From Ralstonia soli (lineage in GTDB: Bacteria > Pseudomonadota > Gammaproteobacteria > Burkholderiales > Burkholderiaceae), in assembly GCF_023955655.1 (NCBI RefSeq), contig NZ_JAMXHT010000008.1, forward strand, positions 283,353-347,352: a stretch of DNA of 64,000 nt. Direction: 5' to 3'. Under the pieces are notes generated by a model that was given only the letters and a program-made list of their open reading frames with translations, was not told the origin of the DNA and did not search any database. Position 1 is the stretch's first letter. Each line of letters opens with the position of its first letter. Made by a program: the position numbers and the translations under genes. This document shows, one piece after another, positions 8,660-17,115 of the stretch.

Positions 8660-9790
8660 CTACGGCAATTGCATCAACCCATGCACGCCCTGCCACCCCA
8701 CATACACACCCACCAGCGAGATCAGCACGCCCGAGAAATACGGTGCCTTGCGCGCAAATTCACCAAAGCCGCTCCAGCGCCTGGAGACGTGCTTCACGCT
8801 CAATGCCGCCAGCGCGCCCGACGCCACCAGCGTGAGCGCCAGCCCGATGCTGAAGCACAGCACCAGCGCGGCACCCAGCGTCACCTGCTTGAGCTGCAGG
8901 CACAGCAGCAGCACCGTGATCGACGCCGGGCACGGCACCAGCCCGCCCGTGAGCCCGAACACGATGATCTGTCCGGTGGTCACATCTCGGTTGGCGAAGC
9001 GGCGGCGGATGTCGTTGGCGTGTGCGCGTTCGTGCGCGTCCTGGTACCCCGCCGACGACACATCGAGCCCGCCGTGGTCATGCGCGTGTGCATGGTCATG
9101 TTCAGTGAACTCGACGTCGTAGTCATGCCGATGGTGGGCGTGCCCCAGTGACAGGTGCGCCACAAACGCATGGGGTTCCGGAATGGTTTGCTCCGATTCC
9201 AGAAAGCCGTCGCGCGGCACGAAGTGGAACGTCTGCCGGCTGCCGTCGGGCCGCTCGGTGACGATCCGTACCTGATCGGCCCCCCATGCATGGCCGCGCG
9301 AGCCTTCGCGTGTGAGGCGGAAGCGCGGCGGAACGCCGTCTTCGAACACCTCCAGCCGGACGATGCCGTGGCCGGTGTCGATGCGTTTCACCTCGTCGTG
9401 GCCGTGGTTGTGTTCATGGTCGTGGTGATGATCGTGATCGTGCGGCGCATGCGTGCTGCGCCATGTGCGCCACATCATCCACGCGGCCACCGCCACGATC
9501 AGGACGGCGGACGCCACCTGAAAGTACGGCTCCGTCGTCTCCGCGTTCCAGTTGCGGCCGAAATACAGGCCCGCCATCGCCACTGCCCAGACCACGGCCG
9601 TATGCGAGATCGTGGCCGACAGCCCCAGCAGCACGGCCTGCCCCAGCGTGCCCCGGATCGCCACGATGAACGCAGCCATCATCGTTTTCGAGTGCCCTGG
9701 TTCCAGGCCGTGCAGCGCGCCCAGCAGGATTGCGCTGGGAACGAACAGCCAGGCGTTGCCTTGCTGCAGGAGCGTCGTGAATGCGGTCAT
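8660..9790 (-). CDS. rcnA: Nickel/cobalt efflux protein RcnA (NicO family)
   Basis: 376 aa inner-membrane exporter of Ni2+ and Co2+. The N-terminal segment has the NicO signature LGALHGLEPGHSKTMM. Two His-rich stretches, HAPHDHDHHHDHEHNHGHD (about residues 114-132) and a second around LGHAHHRHD and EHDHAHAHDHGG, form a metal-binding loop much longer than in E. coli RcnA. The C-terminal part has GGLVPCPASITVLLLCLQLKQ, the second NicO signature. Divergent from rcnR with the operator between them. Confidence 0.95.
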   Translation of the reverse strand: MTAFTTLLQQGNAWLFVPSAILLGALHGLEPGHSKTMMAAFIVAIRGTLGQAVLLGLSATISHTAVVWAVAMAGLYFGRNWNAETTEPYFQVASAVLIVAVAAWMMWRTWRSTHAPHDHDHHHDHEHNHGHDEVKRIDTGHGIVRLEVFEDGVPPRFRLTREGSRGHAWGADQVRIVTERPDGSRQTFHFVPRDGFLESEQTIPEPHAFVAHLSLGHAHHRHDYDVEFTEHDHAHAHDHGGLDVSSAGYQDAHERAHANDIRRRFANRDVTTGQIIVFGLTGGLVPCPASITVLLLCLQLKQVTLGAALVLCFSIGLALTLVASGALAALSVKHVSRRWSGFGEFARKAPYFSGVLISLVGVYVGWQGVHGLMQLP

Positions 9791-9830
9791 CGAGTGCGGG
9801 TGAAGGCGGTGATTCGTGGTCGGTGCAGTA

Positions 9831-9845
9831 TACTCCCCCCTAGTA
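9831..9845. promoter_or_regulatory. RcnR operator between rcnA and rcnR
   Basis: TACT-CCCCCC-T-AGTA: TACT/AGTA half-sites around a six-base G/C tract, the architecture known for E. coli RcnR sites (G-tract with flanking TACT...AGTA). It is placed 41 bp from the rcnA start and 51 bp from the rcnR start, so one site can repress both. Confidence 0.85.
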
Positions 9846-9896
9846 TCGTCATGCTACCCTCCGGCGATCCTTGAATCACTCCCACACCACCGATCC

Positions 9897-10169
9897 ATGG
9901 CCCATACCATCCGCGACAAAGCCAAGCTGCTGGCGCGCGTGCGGCGCATCCAGGGGCAGGCGACTGCGCTGGAAAAGCAACTCGCCGACGAGGGGGATTG
10001 CACGGCCATCCTGCAGCAGATCGCGGCGATTCGCGGCGCGGTCAACGGCCTCATGGCTGCCGTCATCGAAGGCCACCTGACCGACCACGTGGTGAAGGAA
10101 CCTGCCGAGGCGCAGCGTCAAGAAGACCTCGACGCGGTGATGCAGGTGATCAAGTCGTATCTGAAGTAG
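9897..10169 (+). CDS. rcnR: Ni/Co-responsive transcriptional repressor RcnR
   Basis: 90 aa, CsoR/RcnR all-helical DNA-binding family. All four metal ligands known from E. coli RcnR are conserved at the same positions: His3, Cys35, His60 and His64 ([24 protein letters not shown]). The first 64 residues align without gaps. It represses rcnA until Ni or Co binds. Start chosen at MAHTIRDK because His3 must be at position 3. Confidence 0.95.
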   Translation: MAHTIRDKAKLLARVRRIQGQATALEKQLADEGDCTAILQQIAAIRGAVNGLMAAVIEGHLTDHVVKEPAEAQRQEDLDAVMQVIKSYLK

Positions 10170-10189
10170 CCGCGCGCGGCAGATCGATT

Positions 10190-11527
10190 TCAGACCAACG
10201 GCAAGCGCACCGTCACGCGCAGCCCGCTTGGCTCACCACCGGCATCGCCCAGCTCGACTTCTCCCCCCAGCCGCCTCACCACGGTACTCACGATCGACAG
10301 CCCCAGCCCAGAGCCCGTCGCGTCATTGCCGAGCACGCGATAGAACGGGTCGAACACGCGGGCGCGTTCATCGGCGGGGATACCGGGGCCGGTGTCCTGC
10401 ACGGCGATCGACACCATGCGCGCCTCTGCCGTGACCGAGAGGTCGATGCGCCCGCCTTCGGGCGTGTAGCGGATCGCGTTGTCCACCAGGTTGCGTACTA
10501 CGACGAAGAGGTCGAGTTCGGCAGCATGCACGCGCGCATCGGTTTCGGTGGTGACGCCCACGTCGAGGCGCCGCGCGTCGGCCAGCGGCATGAGATCTTC
10601 GAGCACGCTGCGGAACACGCGCTGGACCGAGACGGTGCCCGCCGGCACGCCGGTGGCCTCCTGCGCGCGGGCCAAGGCGAGCAGTTGGTCGAGCAGCCCG
10701 CGGCTGCGCTCGATGCCTTGGCGCAGCGTGGCGAGCCGTTCGCGGGCATCGGGCGACATCGCCGCCTGCCCGAGGCGCTCGGCCTGTAGCGACAGGGCGG
10801 AGAGCGGCGTACGCAGCTCGTGCGCGGCATCGGCGACAAAGCGATGCTGCGCGTCCATCGATTGCTGCACGCGTGCCAGCAACCGGTTGATGGCCACCAC
10901 GAACGGGTGCACTTCGTCGGGCACGGCCTCTGGCGTGATGGCGTGCAGTTGGCGCTCGTCGCGCTGGTCCACCTCGTGCGCGAGCCGCTTGATGGGCGCG
11001 AACATCTTGCGCAGCACGTGCGCCAGCGCCAGGAGCAGGATCGGCACGAGCACGGCAAACGGCAGCAGCGTACGGATGGCGCTGTCGCGGGCGGTTTCGT
11101 TGCGCACGGCGGTCTCCTGCGCCACGGCAATGCGCTGGCCGTTGGCAAGCGTGCGCACCCACACGCGGTAGTCCCGCTTGCCGGCGCGCGCGGTCTGCAT
11201 GCCGTCGACCAGCGTGGGCGCAAGCGCCAGCGGCGGCGCCGATGTTCCCGGCGCGACGGCACCGTCCGGGCCGGGCAGCACCTGCACGATCACGCGGGCC
11301 TCCTTGTCCGACACCTTGGGCGCATCGGCCGGATTGCCCGGCGACGGCAGATGCGCGGGGTCGAACATCGCGCCCACCTGGCGCAGCACGTCGTCCTGCA
11401 GTGCGTAGGCCTCGCGGAACGCTGCAACAAACGCCCAGGCGCCGCCCACCACCGCCACTGTCACGATGATCGCCGACAGCCACACCGAGAGGCGCCGCTG
11501 GACGGACGCCGTTGCAGGCGCGGTCAT
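10190..11527 (-). CDS. Sensor histidine kinase (QseC/PmrB-like)
   Basis: 445 aa inner-membrane kinase. TM1 (LSVWLSAIIVTVAVVGGAWA), a periplasmic domain of about 120 residues, TM2 (LLPFAVLVPILLLALAHVL), a HAMP-like linker, the HisKA box FVADAAHELRTPLSAL with the phosphorylated His, and an ATPase domain with NAIRYTP (N box), DTGPGI and GSGLGLSI. The start overlaps the stop of the response regulator (ATGA). Signal unknown. Confidence 0.93.
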   Translation of the reverse strand: MTAPATASVQRRLSVWLSAIIVTVAVVGGAWAFVAAFREAYALQDDVLRQVGAMFDPAHLPSPGNPADAPKVSDKEARVIVQVLPGPDGAVAPGTSAPPLALAPTLVDGMQTARAGKRDYRVWVRTLANGQRIAVAQETAVRNETARDSAIRTLLPFAVLVPILLLALAHVLRKMFAPIKRLAHEVDQRDERQLHAITPEAVPDEVHPFVVAINRLLARVQQSMDAQHRFVADAAHELRTPLSALSLQAERLGQAAMSPDARERLATLRQGIERSRGLLDQLLALARAQEATGVPAGTVSVQRVFRSVLEDLMPLADARRLDVGVTTETDARVHAAELDLFVVVRNLVDNAIRYTPEGGRIDLSVTAEARMVSIAVQDTGPGIPADERARVFDPFYRVLGNDATGSGLGLSIVSTVVRRLGGEVELGDAGGEPSGLRVTVRLPLV

Positions 11528-12189
11528 TGGCCCTTCGGCACCATCCATCCGACCCCCCTGACGTTCTTGATGGCTTCCCCGCCAAGCTTCTTGCGCAGCG
11601 CGTGGATGAGAAACTCGACCGCGTTGCTCGCCACCTCGTGGCCCCAGCCGTAGATGCGCTCTTCCAGCTCCGTGCGCGAGAGGATGGCGCCCGGGCGCAG
11701 CATGAGCGCCTGCAGCAGCGCGAACTCGCGTGCCGACAGGCGCACCGGTTCGCCATCGCCCATGCGGGCCTCGTGCGCGGCGGGGTCCAGCGTGAGCATG
11801 CCGTTGGTCAGCACCGGGCTTGCCGCCCCACCCTGGCGGCGCAGGACGGCACGCATGCGGGCGAGCAGCTCGGCCATCTCGAAGGGTTTGAGGATGTAGT
11901 CGTCGGCGCCGCCATCGAGGCCGCGCACGCGTTCGTCCAGCGCATCACGCGCGGTCAGGATCAGCACGGGCACCGGGTTGTCGCGGGCGCGCAGGCTGCC
12001 GAGCACCGCATGGCCGTCCTTGCCGGGCAGACCGAGGTCGAGCAGCAGCACGTCGTAGTGCTGATGCGCAGCCACGTCCAGCGCGGTCTGGCCGTTGCGT
12101 ACCCAGTCCACCGCATAGGCGGCGTCCTGCAGTGCGGCTTGCACGGCCGCACCGATCATCAGGTCGTCTTCAACGAGGAGGACTCGCAT
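11524..12189 (-). CDS. OmpR-family response regulator (QseB/PmrA-like)
   Basis: 221 aa. Receiver domain with acidic pocket E7/D8/D9, phospho-acceptor Asp51 (LLLDLGLPG), the conserved Thr (LTARD) and Lys (LKPF); then an OmpR winged helix (LSAREFALLQALMLRPG, VEFLIHALRKKLGG, VRGVGWM). Co-transcribed with the downstream kinase by a 4-base overlap. The 257 bp between this gene and the next divergent gene hold only a small AGTCTGC/GCAGACT hairpin (12334-12351). Confidence 0.94.
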   Translation of the reverse strand: MRVLLVEDDLMIGAAVQAALQDAAYAVDWVRNGQTALDVAAHQHYDVLLLDLGLPGKDGHAVLGSLRARDNPVPVLILTARDALDERVRGLDGGADDYILKPFEMAELLARMRAVLRRQGGAASPVLTNGMLTLDPAAHEARMGDGEPVRLSAREFALLQALMLRPGAILSRTELEERIYGWGHEVASNAVEFLIHALRKKLGGEAIKNVRGVGWMVPKGQ

Positions 12190-12446
12190 CCGGGGTCAGG
12201 TCGGTGGGGTTGATGGCAGGAGATGGCATGCAGCACGAAAGACCGGCATGAGAGGCCGCTCAGATCATACGCTGCGGCATCCGCCCGATCGCCCCGGCGA
12301 TGTGCACTCAGGCAGGCAGGGCGATTCCGCGCCAGTCTGCTGCGGCAGACTTAGGCGACCCATAGCCAGCCGCAGCAGCGCGTGTGCCAGCGCGGCCCGC
12401 CAAAGCCCGGCACAATGCCCACACCCTCGCCTCACGACACATCACC

Positions 12447-12887
12447 ATGACGCTCCCGTCGCTCAACGATTTCCCGCTGCAGTCCACCGACAAGCTCCGC
12501 TACGGCGACACCGACCGCCAGGGCCACATCAACAACGCCGTCTTCGCCACGTACCTGGAAACGGGCCGTGTCGAGATGCTCTTCACGCCCGACAATCCGC
12601 TGGCCGCGCCCGGCTGCGAGTTCGTCATCGCGCAGCTCGTGCTCGATTTCCGCAACGAAATCCTGTGGCCCGGTTCAGTGCAGATCGGCACGCGCGTGGC
12701 CAATGTCGGGCGCAGTTCGGTCAAGCTGGAACAGGCCATCTTCCAGAACGGCCGCTGCGCCGCGACCTCGCAGTCGGTGATCGTGCAGATCGACGTCGCC
12801 ACGCGCCAGTCGGCCGCGATTACCGACAGCGCACGCCAGCGACTTGCGGCCCTCACGGTCACCCCCGCCGGCGCCGAAGCCGAGTGA
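12447..12887 (+). CDS. Hotdog-fold acyl-CoA thioesterase (4HBT family)
   Basis: 146 aa. The N-terminal motif RYGDTDRQGHINNAVFATYLETGR is the 4-hydroxybenzoyl-CoA thioesterase signature, with Asp as the likely catalytic residue. Single hotdog domain of normal length. Start chosen at MTLPSLND after CATCACC; no strong ribosome binding site. Physiological acyl-CoA substrate cannot be deduced. Confidence 0.87.
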   Translation: MTLPSLNDFPLQSTDKLRYGDTDRQGHINNAVFATYLETGRVEMLFTPDNPLAAPGCEFVIAQLVLDFRNEILWPGSVQIGTRVANVGRSSVKLEQAIFQNGRCAATSQSVIVQIDVATRQSAAITDSARQRLAALTVTPAGAEAE

Positions 12888-12996
12888 CCCACAGCGTACG
12901 CAAACGAGCGTCGACGAAAAATTTTTAACTTTGCTTGCACTTCCACCACTTGCCGGGGGGAAGATGGCTCTCCCGTTCAACCTGGTGGAGATGACC

Positions 12997-13221
12997 ATGG
13001 GACTGTTGGATGAAGTGGGCAAGATCGCCGGCGCCGTCGCCGCTGTGGAAGCCGCCGAGAAGGTCGATCCGGATGCCGGCCTGCTGACCAAGGCCGTTGC
13101 CGCCGTCGCCGGCTTCAAGGGCGCGGGCGCACTGGAAGAGATGGTGGAAAAGAAGAAGGACGAAGCCAAGGCCGAAGGCGCCGAGGCTGCCCCGGAAGAT
13201 GGGGCTGCGCCGCAGGCTTGA
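12997..13221 (+). CDS. Small Ala-rich protein of unknown function
   Basis: 74 aa: MGLLDEVGKIAGAVAAVEA at the N-terminus, a helix-prone Ala/Val-rich middle and an acidic-basic tail (EMVEKKKDEAKAEGAEAAP). The ATG at 12997 follows GGTGGAG with good spacing; an ATG two codons earlier and another at 12964 are alternatives. No signal peptide or motif. A strong terminator follows, so it seems to be its own transcription unit. Family not recognised. Confidence 0.62.
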   Translation: MGLLDEVGKIAGAVAAVEAAEKVDPDAGLLTKAVAAVAGFKGAGALEEMVEKKKDEAKAEGAEAAPEDGAAPQA

Positions 13222-13251
13222 TGCGCTTGCAGGCTCGAAAGGATTTGGGGG

Positions 13252-13278
13252 ACCCCGCCGGTTGGCGGGGTTTTTGTT
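13252..13278 (+). terminator. Rho-independent terminator after the small Ala-rich gene
   Basis: Perfect stem ACCCCGCC / GGCGGGGT with loop GGTT, followed by TTTTGTTTTT, 31 bases after the stop codon and just before the convergent LysR gene end. Confidence 0.9.
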
Positions 13279-13296
13279 TTTGGGACCGCGCCGTTA

Positions 13297-14184
13297 CTAA
13301 GCCGCGCGCCTACGCTCCGGCGCACGCTGCCGCACCGAAAATCCTTCCCGCACACACGCCGCCAAAGCCTGCGCCGCCGCACTCGCTCCTTGCGCGGGCA
13401 GCAGCAGGCTGATCGCAAACATCGGCAATTCCGGCAAGCCAGCTTCCGGCCCGAGAATGTCCAGATCCGCCGGCACCGTCGGCGTGAGCCATGCCGTGAC
13501 GGCCAAGCCTGTGCGCACTGTGGCGGTGGTCGCTTCGATGTTGCCGCTCTCGAACACCGTGCGCCATTCGATGCCGTGTTCGCCCAGCGCCTTGAGCACG
13601 CGGGCACGGAAGGCGCAGCTCTCGTCCACCATCGACAGCGGCAGTGGGCGCTTCGCATGCACGTTGCCGCCACGCGCGCCCACCCACACCAGCCGTTCCA
13701 CGCACAGGCATTCGCCGCTGGCTTCGTCCACCGGGGCTTCGACCACGGCGACGTCGAGTTCGCCGCGCGCAATGCCCTCCGCCAACTCGGGCGACGTGCC
13801 GCAAACAATGCTCAGCTCCACCGACGGCCACGCCTCGGTAAAGGCTTTGAAGATGGGCGGGAAGACGGTGCCGACCAGGTCATACGGCACGCCCAGGCGT
13901 ACCGCGCCCTGCAGCGGGCGCGCGGCCATGTCGGCCCAGATTTCGTCGTTGAGGGCGAGCAGGCGTTTGGCGCGGCCGAGAAAGCGTTCACCCGCGTGGG
14001 TGAGTTCGAGCCGGCGGCCGTCGCGCTCGAAGAGGCGGCATTCGAAGGCATCTTCGAGCCGCTTGATCTGCTGGCTGATGGCGCCCTGCGTGAGGTGCAG
14101 CGCATTGGCCGCGACCGTCATGCTGGCGTTTTCCGCCACGGCAACGAAGGTGCGGACGAGCGTGATATCGAGGTTCTTGGCCAT
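13297..14184 (-). CDS. LysR-family transcriptional regulator
   Basis: 295 aa. HTH region FVAVAENASMTVAANALHLTQGAISQQIKRLED; effector domain starts near LQGAVRLGVPYDLVG. The tail is Arg-rich. Divergent from the GMC oxidoreductase with 178 bp between starts, and so probably its regulator (inference). Confidence 0.93.
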   Translation of the reverse strand: MAKNLDITLVRTFVAVAENASMTVAANALHLTQGAISQQIKRLEDAFECRLFERDGRRLELTHAGERFLGRAKRLLALNDEIWADMAARPLQGAVRLGVPYDLVGTVFPPIFKAFTEAWPSVELSIVCGTSPELAEGIARGELDVAVVEAPVDEASGECLCVERLVWVGARGGNVHAKRPLPLSMVDESCAFRARVLKALGEHGIEWRTVFESGNIEATTATVRTGLAVTAWLTPTVPADLDILGPEAGLPELPMFAISLLLPAQGASAAAQALAACVREGFSVRQRAPERRRAA

Positions 14185-14188
14185 CGAA

Positions 14189-14340
14189 GCATTCTAGGTG
14201 CTAATGCATCGGTGAAAAAACCGCACCGTTGCTAATGGATTGCGGCCCGCAGCATGCCATCGAGCGATGCCTCTAATGCGGGGTAACCCCCACCGTTTCA
14301 AACAGCCCATGGCGCCTAGCATGTGAGGTCGCGTCTAATA
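14189..14340. promoter_or_regulatory. Divergent LysR/GMC control region with phased CTAAT motifs
   Basis: GCATT-N9-AATGC (14189-14207) holds a T-N11-A LysR core next to the LysR start. The motif CTAAT recurs at 14201, 14232, 14273 and 14335 on the same strand. The spacings are 31, 41 and 62 bp, close to 3, 4 and 6 helical turns. Confidence 0.45.
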
Positions 14341-14362
14341 CAAGACCGCACCGGAGACACCC

Positions 14363-16093
14363 ATGGCCACCGAATCGCTCGCCCAAGCCCTCACCTTCGA
14401 CTACGTCATCGTGGGCGCCGGCTCGGCCGGTTGCGCGCTCGCCAGTCGACTGACCGAAGACCCGAATGTGACGGTCGCGCTGCTCGAGGCGGGGCCGCAT
14501 GACCATCACCTCTCGGTGTGGGTGCCGGCGGGGTGTGCGGCGTCGCTGCCGTTCAAGAACAAGCGCAACTACGGATTCGAGACGGTGCCGCAGCCCGGCC
14601 TTGGCGGTCGGCAGGGCTATCAGCCGCGGGGGCGTGGGCTGGGCGGCAGCTCGTCGCTCAACGCGATGATTTACATTCGCGGCACGCCCAGCGATTACAA
14701 CCACTGGGCCGCGCTTGGCTGCACCGGTTGGAGCTGGAACGACGTGCTGCCCTACTTCAAGCGCTCCGAGGGCAACGCGCGCTTTGCCGGCCGCGATGAT
14801 GATGCGCTGCACGGCGGCACCGGTCCGCTGCATGTGAGCGACCTGCGCACCGGCAACCCGATCCCGAAACGCTTTGTCGAGGCGGCCGCTGCAGCCGGCT
14901 ACCGCCGCAATGACGACTTCAACGGCTTGGAGCAGGAGGGCGTGGGGCTCTACCAGGTCACGCAACACAACGGCGAACGCTGGAACGCCGCGCGCGCCTA
15001 TCTGCATGGTGGTGACAAGAGCGATGCCACCCTCAGCCGCAACCGCCGCCAGTTGACGGTACTGCCCGAGACGCAGGCCCTGCGCATCGTCTTCGAAGGC
15101 AAGCGTGCGACGGGCGTGGTGGTCGAGCGCGCCGGCCGCACCGAGACGCTGCATGCGCGCCGCGAGGTGATCGTGTCGTCCGGCGCCTTCGGCTCGCCGC
15201 AGCTGCTGATGGCCTCGGGCGTGGGCCCGGCCGAGCATCTGCGCGCGCTCGGCATCCCGGTCGTGCAGGACGTGCCGGGCGTCGGCCAGAACCTGCAGGA
15301 CCACCTCGACATCATCCTGCACAAGAAGGTTTTCAACCTCGACCTGATCGGCTATTCGCTGCGCGGCAGCGCGCACATGCTGGGCGAGATCCTGCGCTAC
15401 CGGCGCGAGCGGCGCGGCATGCTGGCGACCAACTTTGCCGAGGCCGGCGGCTTCATCAAGAGCCGCTCCGACCTGGCCGAGCCCGATCTGCAGCTGCACT
15501 TCGTGGTCGCCATGGCCGACAACCACAACCGCACGTTCAACTACGGGCACGGGTATTCATGCCACGTGTGCGTGCTGCGTCCGAAGAGCCGCGGTGAGGT
15601 GCGCCTGGCCTCCGCCGACACGCGCGAGGCACCGCTGATCGATCCGAAGTTCCTGTCCGACCCGGACGACATGAACGGCATGCTCGCGGGTTTCCGTGCG
15701 GTGAAGACGATCTTCGCGCAGCGGCCACTGGCCGACCTGGGCGGACGCGAGCTGTACTCGGGAAATATTCGCGGCGACGGCTCGGACGACGAAGCCGTGC
15801 GCGCACTGATCCGCCAGCACGCAGACACCATCTACCACCCCGTCGGCACCTGCAAGATGGGCAGCGCGGATGATGCGATGGCGGTGGTCGATTCGGAACT
15901 GCGCGTGCGCGGCGTCGAGGGCTTGCGCGTGATCGACGGCTCAGTCATGCCGACGCTGATCGGCGGCAACACCAACGCCCCGATCATCATGATTGCCGAG
16001 CGTGCGGCAGACCTCATCCGCCAGGGCGGGCGCCCGGCGCTGAATGTGGTGGCAGGCACCTCGTCACGGGCAGCACCGGCCGAAGTGCACTGA
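14363..16093 (+). CDS. GMC-family FAD-dependent alcohol/choline dehydrogenase
   Basis: 576 aa. ADP-binding motif VIVGAGSAGCALASRL near residue 15, GMC signature 1 (GRGLGGSSSLNAMIYIRG), signature 2 (SSGAFGSPQLLMASGVGP), and C-terminal catalytic His/Asn region with YHPVGTCKMG and GGNTNAPIIMIAERAAD. Soluble, no signal peptide. Similar in layout to BetA and AlkJ, which oxidise choline or primary alcohols; no betaine genes are nearby, so the substrate is open. GGAG lies before the ATG. Confidence 0.92.
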   Translation: MATESLAQALTFDYVIVGAGSAGCALASRLTEDPNVTVALLEAGPHDHHLSVWVPAGCAASLPFKNKRNYGFETVPQPGLGGRQGYQPRGRGLGGSSSLNAMIYIRGTPSDYNHWAALGCTGWSWNDVLPYFKRSEGNARFAGRDDDALHGGTGPLHVSDLRTGNPIPKRFVEAAAAAGYRRNDDFNGLEQEGVGLYQVTQHNGERWNAARAYLHGGDKSDATLSRNRRQLTVLPETQALRIVFEGKRATGVVVERAGRTETLHARREVIVSSGAFGSPQLLMASGVGPAEHLRALGIPVVQDVPGVGQNLQDHLDIILHKKVFNLDLIGYSLRGSAHMLGEILRYRRERRGMLATNFAEAGGFIKSRSDLAEPDLQLHFVVAMADNHNRTFNYGHGYSCHVCVLRPKSRGEVRLASADTREAPLIDPKFLSDPDDMNGMLAGFRAVKTIFAQRPLADLGGRELYSGNIRGDGSDDEAVRALIRQHADTIYHPVGTCKMGSADDAMAVVDSELRVRGVEGLRVIDGSVMPTLIGGNTNAPIIMIAERAADLIRQGGRPALNVVAGTSSRAAPAEVH

Positions 16094-16108
16094 GGCGATG
16101 GGGCGGCG

Positions 16109-17002
16109 CTAGTCAGCCACCTTGTCGGTGGGGAACTTGAACGAGTCGCGCAGCAGGAAGCTCATCGGGATGTCGAGCTTCACGCCGTTGGGCGGAATGG
16201 GCTGCAGGAACCACTTCCTGTAGAGCTTCTCGGCGTCACCATCGAGGATCGTGCGCGCCATCGCCAGGTCGATCACCTTCTTGAACTCGGCGTCGTCCTT
16301 GCCGAGCATGATCGCGTACGGCGCCACCGCCAGATTGCTGCCGACCACTGCATAGTCCGCCGGGTTGGGTGAGGTGGCCCGGAAACCGTAAAGCAGCACG
16401 TCGTCCATCGCAAAGGCGTCGGCCTTGCCTGCCGCTACCATGCCGAAGGCTTCGGCGTGGTCCTTGGCCTCGATCACGTTGATCTTCAGCACGCGCGCAT
16501 CCGCCATCGCGCGGATCTGCCCGCCGTTGGTGCTGCCACGCGTGGACACCACCGTCTTGTTGTTGAGATCTTCCCAGCGCTGGATGCCCGAGTTCGTCTT
16601 CACCAGCATGCGGCTGCTGGCGATGTAATGCGGGATCGTGAACGCGACCTTCTCGCGCCGCTCGCGTGTGTTGTTGGTGGACCCACATTCCACATCCGCG
16701 CGGCCCTCGGTGATGGCGGCGATGCGCGTGGCGGGCGTCACGGCCACGTACTGCACTTTCATGTCGGGCCGCTTGGTCGCCACCTTGATCGCGTCGACCA
16801 GATGCGCGCACAGGTCGATCGAATACCCCACCGGCTTGCCGCCATCGACGTAGGAAAACGGCACGGAGGTTTCGCGGTAGGCCAGCCGGACGGTGCCGGT
16901 GTCGCGGATGCGGTCGAGCACCGGTGTGGGCGATGCGGCCAGCGCCTGTGCTGCGCACAACGCGAGGCCAGCCGTGAGCATGGCGCGGGTCAGATGCGGC
17001 AT
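16109..17002 (-). CDS. Amino-acid ABC transporter substrate-binding protein (GltI-like), orphan
   Basis: 297 aa periplasmic protein. Signal peptide MPHLTRAMLTAGLALCAAQ, cleavage after ALA. SBP family 3 features: VRLAYRETSVPFSYVDG, VGYSIDLCAHLVDAI, ECGSTNNTRERREKVAFT and a KWFLQPIPP tail as in glutamate/aspartate-binding GltI. GAGGGG lies before the ATG. No permease or ATPase gene is adjacent. It is converging on the GMC gene, 15 bp away. Confidence 0.9.
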   Translation of the reverse strand: MPHLTRAMLTAGLALCAAQALAASPTPVLDRIRDTGTVRLAYRETSVPFSYVDGGKPVGYSIDLCAHLVDAIKVATKRPDMKVQYVAVTPATRIAAITEGRADVECGSTNNTRERREKVAFTIPHYIASSRMLVKTNSGIQRWEDLNNKTVVSTRGSTNGGQIRAMADARVLKINVIEAKDHAEAFGMVAAGKADAFAMDDVLLYGFRATSPNPADYAVVGSNLAVAPYAIMLGKDDAEFKKVIDLAMARTILDGDAEKLYRKWFLQPIPPNGVKLDIPMSFLLRDSFKFPTDKVAD

Positions 17003-17115
17003 GGTGAAGTCCCCTCTTTTCTGCTTGTTCTTGTCGTGCCGGACGCAGGCGCTCCGGCTGGCGCACGCTACGCCAGGCGCGCTTTCACCGGGCTTTCGAG
17101 CGATCCGTGATTTTC

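Noticed and set aside
12334..12351. AGTCTGC/GCAGACT hairpin as a small RNA or terminator
   Set aside because: Short stem without T-run between divergent genes; no further support.
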